Source of the DNA: Planctomycetota bacterium
GTDB lineage: Bacteria > Planctomycetota > B15-G4 > JADJEK01
Reading direction: 5' to 3'
Assembly: GCA_016709145.1 (NCBI GenBank)
Contig: JADJEK010000005.1
Coordinates: 186,001-250,000, forward strand
DNA: 64,000 bases
This document shows positions 43,451 through 53,700 of the stretch, piece after piece; position 1 is the first letter of the stretch, and each line of letters opens with the position of its first letter. The notes under the pieces are model-generated. The model was not told the DNA's origin. It ran no database searches and saw nothing but the letters and a program-made list of their open reading frames with translations. The position numbers were made by a program, and so were the translations under genes.

Positions 43451-44179
43451 TCAGCCCCAAGGGCTCCCGCTGTACTGCCCACTGTACGTCACGTTCCCGG
43501 AGCTGTCAGTCACCTGGATCGAGTCGGTGGGGTCGCAGATGGGACGATCTTCCTCTCCACAGTGAACGCTGTCGAACTCTCCGTCGAGAGCGTCGATCGT
43601 ATCGACTTCTCCATCGCTTGGTTCGAACGCGTCACCGTCCCAGATGACGTCCTCGCCCGGCCCACCGATGAGCGTGTCTTCACCGCTCCCGCCTTCGACT
43701 TCATCTTCACCATCGCCGCCGTTCACGACATCGTCGCCGCTACCCCCGGAGCAGTCGTCGTCGCCTTCGCCCCCGTCGACGCTGTCATTTTCCGAGCCGC
43801 CGGCGACCGCGTCGTTCCCTGATCCGCCGTCGACGCTGTCGCGCCCCTCGTTGCCTGTCATCGTATCGGCGCCGTCGCCTCCGGTCATCGTATCATTGCC
43901 ATCGCCCCCGAATACCGAGTCATCTCCTTCGTTCCCGTTCAGCTCGTCCGCGCCGGGACCACCGTCCAAGTCGTCCGAACCCGCACCCCCGTGGATCGTA
44001 TCCGCCCCTCCGCCACCGTCGATGGTGTCATCTCCGCCAAGGCCACTGATCGTATCACCCGACCCGCCCCCGTTCAGCGTGTCATTGCCGCTGGTGCCAA
44101 TGATGATGGACGCCAGCGCAAGCGGCGCCATGACTACACAGAGTAGTAAAGTGAATGACGTGATGCCGTTACGTTTCAT
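43451..44179 (-). CDS. Secreted RTX-type calcium-binding repeat protein
   Basis: A 242-residue protein with a signal peptide (SFTLLLCVVMAPLALA) and, from about residue 28 to 180, 17 nearly perfect nine-residue RTX repeats (GGxGxDxxx, for example GGDGNDTMT and GGSGNDAVA). RTX repeats bind calcium and fold into a parallel beta-roll outside the cell. The tail contains two cysteines in HCGEEDRPICDPTDS. Unlike classical RTX toxins and proteases there is no catalytic or pore-forming domain, and a signal peptide suggests Sec export instead of type I secretion. The start ATG 44179 was chosen because it gives the signal peptide; upstream codons are arginine-rich. Confidence 0.85.
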   Translation of the reverse strand: MKRNGITSFTLLLCVVMAPLALASIIIGTSGNDTLNGGGSGDTISGLGGDDTIDGGGGADTIHGGAGSDDLDGGPGADELNGNEGDDSVFGGDGNDTMTGGDGADTMTGNEGRDSVDGGSGNDAVAGGSENDSVDGGEGDDDCSGGSGDDVVNGGDGEDEVEGGSGEDTLIGGPGEDVIWDGDAFEPSDGEVDTIDALDGEFDSVHCGEEDRPICDPTDSIQVTDSSGNVTYSGQYSGSPWG

Positions 44180-44604
44180 ACTCGGTCCCCAAAGTCCTCG
44201 AGCCAACCTGGGCGGCACACGCTGCAGCCCAGGTCATCAGCATCGGTAACGATGCCAAACTCATGTTTCGACACCGTACGAACGATTCGTCACCATGCGA
44301 CACGCGCACGACGCGCTGCGGACGGTTCAGTCGACAGTTCGTTCACCATCACTTCCCGCGCTCCCAGCGCCAGCCATGGCGCGTTCGACCAACCGCCGGT
44401 GACCCATGCGTCGTGCTCGTGTCCCATGCTCCTCGACTTCCTCACCGCGTTGGCGGTCGGCGACGTCTCGGAATGCGTCTGGCGGATCGATCGATCGAAT
44501 GCGGACTGGCGGGATTTTTCCACGCGCTTCTTCGCCGGGCGGGACTGTAAGAGTCGGCCCAGCGCGGTCACCCCAGAAAATCTGAGCTCCGAGCCGTTTT
44601 GGCG
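44180..44604. other. Intergenic region upstream of the RTX gene, no gene seen
   Basis: These 425 bases separate the RTX gene from a transposase remnant. Several short frames are open on both strands (for example 44290-44571 minus) but none shows a recognisable domain, a good ribosome-binding site or coding-like composition. The region should contain the promoter of the RTX gene; I could not identify it. Confidence 0.5.
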
Positions 44605-44775
44605 CTACCCAGCACCCTGTGGCGCGACCCGTCGAGGGAGGCCGAAGCGTTCGCGGCAGGCCGACTGGAACTGGATCTCGGGATCGATCGCAGGACGGCC
44701 CGCATTGCCACCGCGCGCCGTGAAGTGTTCCGAGAACCGGCTCAGGTCCACGCGTTTCAGCGCCCGCGCGAACAT
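44605..44775 (-). pseudogene. Transposase remnant (N-terminal DUF772-like fragment)
   Basis: A 56-codon fragment, MFARALKRVDLSRFSEHFTA followed by RGGNAGRPAIDPEIQF, ending in a TAG. The pattern of a short helix, SxHF/Y and GRPAIDPEI matches the start of IS1182/IS5-type transposases (DUF772 region), after which the expected LRMLLVGYxYGIRSER segment is missing, so the gene is truncated or shifted. Open sequence extends a little upstream of the ATG. It lies just downstream of a frameshifted hydrolase gene and near two compositionally different genes, suggesting past insertion activity. The call rests on motif memory, not a search. Confidence 0.4.
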
Positions 44776-44818
44776 CCGGACGCGAAGCCAGGACAGCCGT
44801 TTCGCTCGACCCCGCGCT

Positions 44819-45651
44819 TCAACTCCGAACGAACGTGAGGAGGTCGGCGTCGATGACTTCCGCGTGCGTCGTGCACATGCCGTGCGGTAGGCCCGAGTAG
44901 ACCTTCAGCGTGCAGTGCTTGAGGAGCTTCGCCGACGCTTGCGCGGACGCGGCGATGGGCACGATTTGATCGTCGTCGCCGTGCATCACGAGCGTCGGGA
45001 CCTCGATCGACTTCAGGTCGTCGGTGAAGTCCGTCTCGGAGAACGCCTTGATGCCTCTTCGTAGTGCGCTTTGGCGCCGCCCATCATTCCCTGGCGCCAC
45101 CAATTGTCGACGACGGCGGGCGAGGTCGTCACGCCGGGTCGATTGAACCCGTAGAACGGGCCGCTCGCGACGTCGCGATAGAACGCGGCGCGATTCGCCG
45201 CGAGCTTCGCACGGAACCCGTCGAACACCTCGAGCGGCAGGCCACCTGGGTTCTTCGACGTCTTCACCATGAGCGGCGGCACTGCGCCGATGAGCACGAG
45301 CTTCGCCACGCGCCCCTTGCCGTGGGCCGCGACGTAGCGCGTCGCCTCGCCCCCACCCGTCGAGTGACCGACGTGGATCGCACGCCGCAGATCGAGTTGA
45401 TCGACGAGCGCTGCGACGTCGCTGGCGTAGTGGTCCATGTCGTGGCCGTCGCTGACCTGCGTCGAACGGCCGTGGCCGCGGCGGTCGTGCGCAACGACGC
45501 GGAACCCCTTGCCGACGAAGTGCAGCATCTGCGCGTCCCAGTCGTCCGCGCTGAGCGGCCAACCGTGGTGGAAGACGATCGGCTGCGCGTCCTTCGGCCC
45601 CCAGTCCTTGAAGAACATGCGCGTTCCGTCCTTGGTCGTGATCGTGTTCAT
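44819..45651 (-). pseudogene. Alpha/beta-hydrolase (non-haem chloroperoxidase-like), frameshifted
   Basis: The gene starts MNTITTKDGTRMFFKDWG at 45651 and carries FHHGWPLSADDWDAQ, the nucleophile elbow GHSTGGGEATRY (Ser), and up to GGAKAHYE. The continuation KAFSETDFTDDLKSIEVPTL, the catalytic acid in MHGDDDQIVP and the histidine in GLPHGMCTTHAEVI are in a different frame. The break is at about 45050-45062, where family members read AKAHYDCIKAFSETDF; the interval corresponds to a one-base loss or two-base gain. All triad residues survive in the two halves. It is either a recent pseudogene or a sequencing/assembly error. The intact family includes esterases and perhydrolases. Confidence 0.85.
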
Positions 45652-45830
45652 GAGAGTTCGCCTTCGTGGGTGGTGCGCCGGGCTGGGCAGCATCGGTAGC
45701 TCGGGTCGGCGTCGCCGCATCGGCGCACGTGCCGATGGCTCTAAGATCGCCGCCGATTCTTCTGAGCGTGAGGCCTGGTCACGAGGCGCTGTCCAATGGT
45801 CGGATGAGGCGTGTGGCATCGGAGGCGGAA

Positions 45831-46331
45831 ATGACGAACCGTCGAGCCGTCGTCTCGCGAAGTTTCGTTCTTCGATTCGCCGCCGCGACTGCCGCGCTCG
45901 TGCTCGCGTCGCTCGTCGTCGCTCGGATCGTCTTCGATTCCCGGACCTACGACATCGAGTACACGGTGCCCGCGGACCGGACGCGCTTGGTCGCCCGCTA
46001 CGTGGCTGCACATTCCCATTTGGCCGAGTACGACCGTTCCCTGATCGTCGTGCGCACGAATGGTGCACGCGACGAAGTGGAACTGGCAAAGGACACCGGC
46101 GGATACAGCCGGGCTCAGCTTTACGAGGCTGACGATGGGGCTCTCTACCTCGAGGGCTTCTTCGACGTCGCTCGTATCGATGCGAATTCCAGACGGATCT
46201 CCGTGAGCTCGAACCGCGTGCCAGCGGGCGCGCGGTATCTCGGTGCCTTCGATCGACTCCGCGAAGGCGGTTGGAAGTTCCTCGCTCCCCACGAGAGTCC
46301 TGAGCAATCGCTCGCGCCCCGCGGCGGATAG
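45831..46331 (+). CDS. Small membrane-anchored hypothetical protein
   Basis: A 166-residue protein with one N-terminal helix (FVLRFAAATAALVLASLVVARIVF) and an extracytoplasmic beta-rich domain (YDIEYTVPADRTRLVARYV, ISVSSNRVPAGARYLGAFD). Family not recognised. The start is set by a GGAGG five bases before ATG 45831, one of the clearest ribosome-binding sites in the window; longer in-frame starts exist upstream but lack this. It is divergent from the frameshifted hydrolase and followed after 168 bases by a propeller lipoprotein gene. Confidence 0.65.
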   Translation: MTNRRAVVSRSFVLRFAAATAALVLASLVVARIVFDSRTYDIEYTVPADRTRLVARYVAAHSHLAEYDRSLIVVRTNGARDEVELAKDTGGYSRAQLYEADDGALYLEGFFDVARIDANSRRISVSSNRVPAGARYLGAFDRLREGGWKFLAPHESPEQSLAPRGG

Positions 46332-46499
46332 ACCACTCCTCGATCAGCGCCGGTCCACGGCGGTCGGCGCGTCGGGATCCGTGGACACGTGCGCGATGAA
46401 CGTGGTTCGCGGGCCGCTCGATCGAGTGCATCTCCCGCGATGCCCCCTACGCTGTCTCGCTCTCGGTCGGCAGAGCCTACATCGGAGTGGATTCAACCC

Positions 46500-47624
46500 A
46501 TGACGAACGTCGAACGAACGCTCCCGCGGACGAACCGCGGTCCGCTGGCCGTGCTCGCCTTGCTCGCCGTCCTCGGCGCGACGTCGTGCGGATCGTCACC
46601 GGACGACACGACGCCAGTCCGCGGTGATGTCGAGGGCCCTCGTCCGCGGCTCGAGTTCGAAACCGTGCGGTCCATCCTGCACGACAGCCACGGCAACACT
46701 TGGTTCGGGAGCTGGAACCAAGGCGTCGCGCTCTTCGACGGCACGAAGCTCACGACGTTCACCAAGCAGGATGGATTGAGCGACGACCAGATCCGCTCGA
46801 TCCACGAAGACGAACACGGCGTCGTCTGGTTCGAGGGAGGCGTCGGGATCAGCGGATTCGACGGGGAGCGGATCATCCCCGCGAGCCGCAGGAGCTACGA
46901 CGCCAAGGACGACTGGAAGCTCCGCGCCGACGACTTGTGGTTCAAGGAAGACGGCGAGAGGGGCGCGACGGCGCTCGAAGCACGGCCAGGGGTGTATCGA
47001 TACGACGGAGACACGTTCCACTTCGTGGCGTACCCGATCCCCGATCCAGGCGCCGACGCACCCGCATTCGCGACGACATGCATCGCCCGCGGGAAGAACG
47101 GACGCATGTGGTTCGCGACGTACTCGGCGGTGATCGGCTTCGACGGCGAGTCCTTCACGATCATCGACGACCAGAGCCTCGGCTTCGACTCCTCCACCGG
47201 TCGACTCCACGTCCGCTGCGTGTTCGAGGACAGCAAGGGAAACCTCTGGATCGGTAACAACTGGCTCGGCGTCCTCCTGTACGACGGCACGACCACGCGA
47301 CGGTTCACGCAGGAGATGGGACTCGGCAAGCCGAGTGAGTACGGCGGACGCACGAACCCGCTCCCCGGCGACGTCGCGCCGGATGCTCCGTCGATGCACC
47401 GTGTGTTCTCGATCGGCGAGGACCGCGACGGGAACATCTGGTTCGGCACCGTCGAGAGCGGAGCGTGGCGCTACGACGGCAAGGCCATGAAGCACTACGC
47501 GGCCGCCGAAGGTCTGACGACCAAGGACGTCCTGTGCATCTCCCAGGATCGGAACGGTGACCTGTGGCTGGCGGGCAACGACGTCTTCAAGTTCAACGGC
47601 ACGTCGTTCGACCGGATCCATTGA
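46500..47624 (+). CDS. Two-component-regulator-type propeller lipoprotein without output domain
   Basis: A 374-residue lipoprotein (lipobox GATSC, Cys30) made of Reg_prop-type beta-propeller blades: VRSILHDSHGNTWFGSWNQG, IRSIHEDEHGVVWFEG, VRCVFEDSKGNLWIGNNW and VLCISQDRNGDLWLAGND. These blades normally form the periplasmic sensor of hybrid two-component systems (as in Bacteroidota), where they are followed by kinase and response-regulator parts. Here the protein ends after the propeller, so it is a stand-alone, membrane-tethered version. Ligand unknown; such propellers often bind glycans in known relatives. Confidence 0.85.
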   Translation: MTNVERTLPRTNRGPLAVLALLAVLGATSCGSSPDDTTPVRGDVEGPRPRLEFETVRSILHDSHGNTWFGSWNQGVALFDGTKLTTFTKQDGLSDDQIRSIHEDEHGVVWFEGGVGISGFDGERIIPASRRSYDAKDDWKLRADDLWFKEDGERGATALEARPGVYRYDGDTFHFVAYPIPDPGADAPAFATTCIARGKNGRMWFATYSAVIGFDGESFTIIDDQSLGFDSSTGRLHVRCVFEDSKGNLWIGNNWLGVLLYDGTTTRRFTQEMGLGKPSEYGGRTNPLPGDVAPDAPSMHRVFSIGEDRDGNIWFGTVESGAWRYDGKAMKHYAAAEGLTTKDVLCISQDRNGDLWLAGNDVFKFNGTSFDRIH

Positions 47625-47778
47625 CGCGGCCCGTCGACGCGCGTCGGACGCGTCATCCAACGACGGTCGACGACGCCGGCGCGTTTCCCGGCCGGACGAT
47701 GTCCGCACCTCTCGGAATCAACGTGCGGCGAGATGAACTCGCCTCATGCAGCTGGAGCAGGGGCGCAAAACGCCCCCC

Positions 47779-50700
47779 TCACCACTCCCCGCCCAACGCC
47801 TTCGCCGCCGCCGTCTGCGCGTCCTTCATCGCCTCGAACCGCGTGACGTCGTCGGTGCGGCCAAGCTCCTTCGCCAAATCGATCAACCGGTCGATCAAGC
47901 CGGGGTGCGCGGTCCATGCCAGCGCTTCCTCGGCCTTTCGATACGCCGCCGCCGCATCCTCGGTCGCGCGCACGCGATCGATCAGCTCCGGGACGCGCTC
48001 GACGTACAGCGCTTGCGCGGCGAACAGTTCGTCCTCGATCGCGAGGGCGGACGCCTCGTCGCCCAGCTTGCGACGCAGGTCCGCGACGAGGAGTCGCTCG
48101 GAACCGCGCGCGAGTGCGTCGACGCGATCGACGAGTCGTCGCGCGAGGTCGGCTTCCCCACAGTCGAACGCTCGGACGGCGACCAGCGCGAACAGCCGTG
48201 ACTTCGTGCCGCGCTGCAGGCGATCCGCGGCATCCCACTCGAGCAGCTTCGCGCCGGCGCGAGCCACCCACGCCCGCGTGGCGTCGTCGGTCTTCGCCGG
48301 GAACCACTTGCGCGCGCGCCCGAGGTCGATGTACGCGGCCCGCAGTTTCCATTCGGCCGAGTACGCATCGTTCGGCGCGAACTTCACCTGGTCCGCCGTG
48401 AACGAGCACAGTGCGATCTCGAGCGCTCGCAGCGCGTCGTCCTGCGCGTCCGACGCGAGCCACAGCGGCACGGCCGCCGCTGCCGGGTTGCGCAGGATGC
48501 CGTTCGACAAGTCGTTCGCCGCGACCATGGCGTCGCGGCATCGAGCCACCGCGTCGCGCGGACCGAGGATCTGCGACCACGAATCGAGGATCAGCATCAC
48601 GTACGACTCGCGCTCCCACGAGTCGCCGCCGGGATCACTGCGTTCGAGGATCGCGCGGACGACGGCGTCGCGTTCGTCGCCGCTCAAGTACTTGCGCACT
48701 TCCTCGAGCAGGTCGCGCGCGGACACTTGGTTCGAGCCGCTGCGGACCCACGAGTTCGACGTCGCCAACGTCGCGCACCACTGCCAGATGCGCGACGCGC
48801 GCGGCGTGTCGCCGAGCTTCGCCCACAGCCGCGCCAGACTACGGAGCTGTCCGCTGTCGTAGGGCAGCACCGCCGAGCCCAGCTCCGCGAGCGGCGCGGA
48901 CGCGTCGAGCGGTGCGGCATCCACGCGGTCCTCGTACCACGACAACAGCAGCGCGCGATCGAGCTGACTCGCGACGCCGGTCCGCGTGCGCTCGAGCCAG
49001 CGCTGCGGCGCGTCGGGTTCGGCAGCGACCGTCGCGCGCTGGACGCCGCGCACGAGTCCGCGCGCGGTCGCCAACGCCTCGGGACCGGCGGCGCGCAACT
49101 CGCGCGTCAGCACGTCGCGACCGAACGGCAGCGTCGCGACCACTTCGTGGACCGGCTTCGGCTTCCGTGCGTTCTGCGCTTCGGGCGAGTCGGGGTCGAT
49201 GCCCGACTCCGCGGCGGCCTCGGCCGCGGAGTCGTCGCGCTCCGCCAGCAGCGCGTCGAGTCCGCCGCGACTGCGCGGCTTGGACGCATCGACGGACGGC
49301 TCTTCGGGCCACGTCGGCCCGCCGCCGAAGCTGCTGAAGAACACGATGCCGTACCGGTTGCGTCCGCTGCCGACCTGGAAGCGCCGCCACAACCGCCGAT
49401 ACGCGGTGGTCGCCGCGCTCATGTCGCCGGCGTCGACCGCCTTCTTCACGAGTTCGACGGAAGCCGGCGGTTGCTTCTCGTGCGAGTCGTCGACCTTGGC
49501 GACCGCCGCCGTCACCGCGCTCGCGTTCTTGACGGCCAGGGCGCGCAGCGGATCGCGCGCCGAGCGATACGACGCCATCAACTGATCGCGCCACTGCGCG
49601 TTGTCGCGCTGTTGCGTGTGCAGGCGCTCGAGCAGTTCGCGATGGAGTCGGGTGTCGCCGCGGTTCGCGGCGTCCCACATCGATTCGCGCAGCAGCTCGA
49701 CCGAATCCGGCGTCGCCGCCAATGCCTTCGCGAGAATCGCCGTCCGCGCATCGGAATCCCCACGCTCGTCGGCGATCTCGAGCCGTAGGCGCATCAGCTT
49801 GGTCGGATCGACGCCCGCCGCCTCAGCCGCGTCGACGCGAGACGTCAGCGCGACGTCGTGCGGCGGCGCGAACGCCTTCGCGAGCATGCGCGCCACTTCC
49901 TGCAGCTCATAGTCCTCGGTCAACTGAGGAACGAGCGCGATCGTCTCGTCGAGCAACTTCACCGCGTCGTCCGTCCGGCCGAGCGCGTGGCGGACACAGG
50001 TCAGCACCGCGGCGAACGTCATGTTCGACGGGAACTTCGCGTACGCGGCGGCCGCGATGCGCTCCGTCGTCGCCAACTCACGCGCCCCACGCTGCTGCAG
50101 GTTCGACACCTGGTACGTGAGGAAGCTCGGATCGTCGACCTTCGTCAGTCCTTCCTCGAACGCGGCGACGACGAAATCCGCCATCGCCGGCGACAGCGGC
50201 TCCTGGCTGGCCTGGATCAGCGACAGCGCGAGATCCGCCCGCTCGGTCGGCGGCACGCGTGTCCACACGCCCTGCAACACCTCCATGCGCGCATCGGGCG
50301 CGACCAGCATCAGCAGGCCCGGCACGAGGTACGACTGGTCCGGCAAGCACTCGTCGATCTTCGTCTTCAACGCATCGGCCTCGAACAGCGGCCGACCGAG
50401 CTCGGCCTGCAGTTGCGTCAGCAGGTGCGCGAACGTCGAGAACGAGTCCTTCTTCGCGACGACCGCTTCGACCAAGGCGTCGACGACGAGCGCGTACGAG
50501 GGCGCGTCCAGCGCCGCGCGCATGCGCGTCAGCAACGCCTCGATCTGTTGCGAGTCCTGGTAGCCCTTGCCGTTCTCGACGATGCGTCGCATCGCGAATC
50601 GGCCGAGCGTCACGACGGCGGCATCGTCATCGAGGAACAGCGCGGCGTTCAGCAGCAGCTCGATGCGCGGCGTGTCGTCCGCGGTGGCGTCGGCGAGGCG

Positions 50701-53700
50701 GACTCCGCGCAGCAGCGCGCTCGTGCGATCCCGCTCGCCGTCGATCACGAGCGGCAGGAAGCGCGCCGCGACGTCGGCGATCCCGACGCCGTCGGTGCTG
50801 GTGCCGAGGCCGATCGCGACCAGCGCCTTCGTGCGCTGCGCGTCGTCTCGGGCACTCCTCTCGATCAGCGCTCGCGCTCCATCGATGAGCCCGTACCGCG
50901 CCCGACTCTCCACGCACTCGAGCAACGGCGCGTCGTCGGCGGGGAAGCGGCGCAGCAGTTCGAGGTCGTCGGCCTCCAGCGTCTCGATCACGCCGAAGCG
51001 CAGCGCCAGATCGCGCACGAACGCGCTGCGACGCTCGAGTCGCGGGTGGTTCTCGAGCTTCGCGTCCGGCGCGAGCGGCAATGCGTCGACGTCCCGCAAG
51101 TCCTGTGCGATCGCCGCGCGTTGTTCGTCGATCAAACGGCGCGCGTCTGCATCCGTCGCCGCCGCGACGAAGCCCTGCACCAGCCCCGGGAACTGCGTCT
51201 CGAACTCGCCGACGTTGCGGGCGGCCCAGCCGTACGGATCGTCCTTGTCCTTCGACGCGTCCTTGTCCTTCGCCGTGGCGGCCTTCACCAGCGGATGGCG
51301 CGCGAGCAGCAGCCCGATGCCCCGGTGGTACTGCTCGAGCGCGCGGTCGTCGCGGCCGAGCTGTTCGTACAACTCGCCGGTCTTCGCCATCAGACCGACG
51401 TCGACGCCCTGGCTCGCCATCGTGCGCTCGTAGATCGTCAACGCGTGGCGGACGTAGCCTTCGCCCTCGAACGACTCCGCGATCTGACGCTGGAACGCGG
51501 CCCAATCGGGCACGTCGCGCGCCATCGAGAACGTCTTCGACGCGTTCGCGATCTCGCCGGCGCGCAGGAACGCTTCGCCGAGTTCGAGGTAGACCTGCGG
51601 CGGCACGAGGTCGCCGAGCCCGATCAAGCGCCGGCCGTACGCGAGCCGGCGCGGATCGTCGCCGCCCGCGCGTTCTTCGACGACCATGCCGTTGACGATC
51701 GTGAAGCTGTTCGTCGAGCGCCCCTGCGCCACGTCCATCAGTTCACGCAACACGGACGCGCGCTGTTCGCCCGCGATCGCCAGCGAGTTCTCCATCGCGC
51801 GCATGCGGCTGGAGTTGTCCTCGAGCTCTTCGGCGAGGTCGGCGACGAGCTGATAGAGGTACATGCGATCGTGACCCGCGTTCGCGAGACGCTCGAGCGC
51901 GATGCGGCGCGCCCAGCGCAGCACCGGCGGCTTCGCCTGCATGTTCAACAGCCCGTCGATCGCGATCGTGAACAAGTCGTCCTTGTCCGCGGTCTCGGCG
52001 AGGTATTGGCACATGCCGATCGCGCGCTCGGTCTGTCCGATCTGCTTCAGCGCGTTCGACAGCAGCAGGTACGCGTCGATGCGTTCCGGATGCGCGACGA
52101 GGCCGCGGCGATACGTCCGCACCGCGTCCTCGTGCAGTCCCGCGAGAGTCAGCACGCCGGCTTCGAACTCCGCGGCGTCGCCGAGCTGCTCCTCGGCCGC
52201 GAGGCGCGCGAGCGCTTCTTGCGCTTCGCGCGGCCGACCGCGCTCGAGCTGACTCATCGCCAATTGACGCAGATGGTCGGCGCGATGCTCGGGATCGAGC
52301 TCGATGAGCTTCCGGACCGTCTTCTCGAAGTTGTAGTAGTCGCGACCGCCGAGGTAGACCCGCGACTTCTCGTTCAGCGTCGCGATCGGATCGGCGCCGG
52401 CCTTCTTCATGTGCTCGCCGATGATCTCGGCGGCCGACGCGGGATCGCCGACCTTCTGGTACAGCCGCACGAGCAGTCCGGCTTCGCGATCGTCGGCGCG
52501 GCCGTCGGCGAGTTTCTCCTCGAGTTCGATCGCGAGGTCGGCCAGCACGCCGAGCCGCGACGCGACCGCCATCAAGCGGTCCTCGATCTGGCGGCGACGC
52601 GGCAGCGACGTCGTCTTGTGCCACAACGATCGCCAGCGCTCGAGCGCCGTCGTTTCGTCGCCCACCTCCGACAGCAGCCAGGCGAGGCGCATGTCGAGGT
52701 CTTCCTCGGCCGCGTCCTGCCCGCGCTGCTCGCGCAGACGCGTCAGCACGTCGGCCGCACGCTGCTTGTCGCCGACGCGTTCGAACGCCTCGGCGAGCTG
52801 GATGCGAAGCGGCGAATCGGCGAGCGCCTCGCGATCGAACGCCACCAATTCGCCGATCGCCGCTTCGGCCTGGCCGCGACTGACGTGGAAGTCGAACAGG
52901 AACATCCGCGCTTCGAGCGAGCCGACGCCCGACGCGATGCACTCTTCGGCGACGCGCTGCGCGAGCTCGTCCTGCCCGAGATCGCGCGCCGAGTTCGCGA
53001 CGGCCAGTCGATGCGGCGCATCGGTGTACGCGGCGAGGTACGAGTCCCACACCGCGTCCGCATCCGCGCGGCGCCCGCGCTCGAGCCAGTAGCGCGCAAG
53101 TCCCTCGCGCCAATCCACGCGCTCGGGCTCGCTCGCGATCATCTCGCGATACGTCGCGACCAGTTCGTCCTCGCGACCGGCCTCGCGGCACATCTCGAGC
53201 AATTCGCGCCGCATGTCCGCCGTGAACGCGCCGGAACTCGCGGCACTCGCCGTCCGGAACATCGCCAGCGCTTCGTCGACGCGCGCGGTCTCGCGCAGCA
53301 CGTCGATCCACGCGCGGCGCGACTCGGCATCGAGGTCGGGCGTCGCGGCGAACCGCTCGATCAACTGCGCTTGCGAGCCGTCGGCGCGATGCGCCTCGAC
53401 GAGCAACGTCAGCGCGTACAGCCGATCGCGGCGCAGCGTCGCTTCGCCGCGCGCGATCCACGCGTGTTCCTGCGCGTCCGCATGTGCACCGGCCGCCAAC
53501 GCCCACTCGGCCAAGCGGACCTCTTGGCGGAAGCGCTCCGCGCCGGCGCCGACCGGCGCGAACAGGCGCGATGCCTCACGCGGTCGCTGCAGCAACGCCA
53601 GCACGATCGCCGCGCGATTGCGGAACTCGGCGCTCGCCTCGGGTCGCGACGCGAACGTGGACAGCACGGACGGTGGTCCCTCGTCGGCGACCGGCACCGG

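Noticed and set aside
44290..44571. A 93-codon frame upstream of the RTX gene
   Set aside because: No domain, signal peptide or credible ribosome-binding site, and equally long frames are open on the opposite strand.
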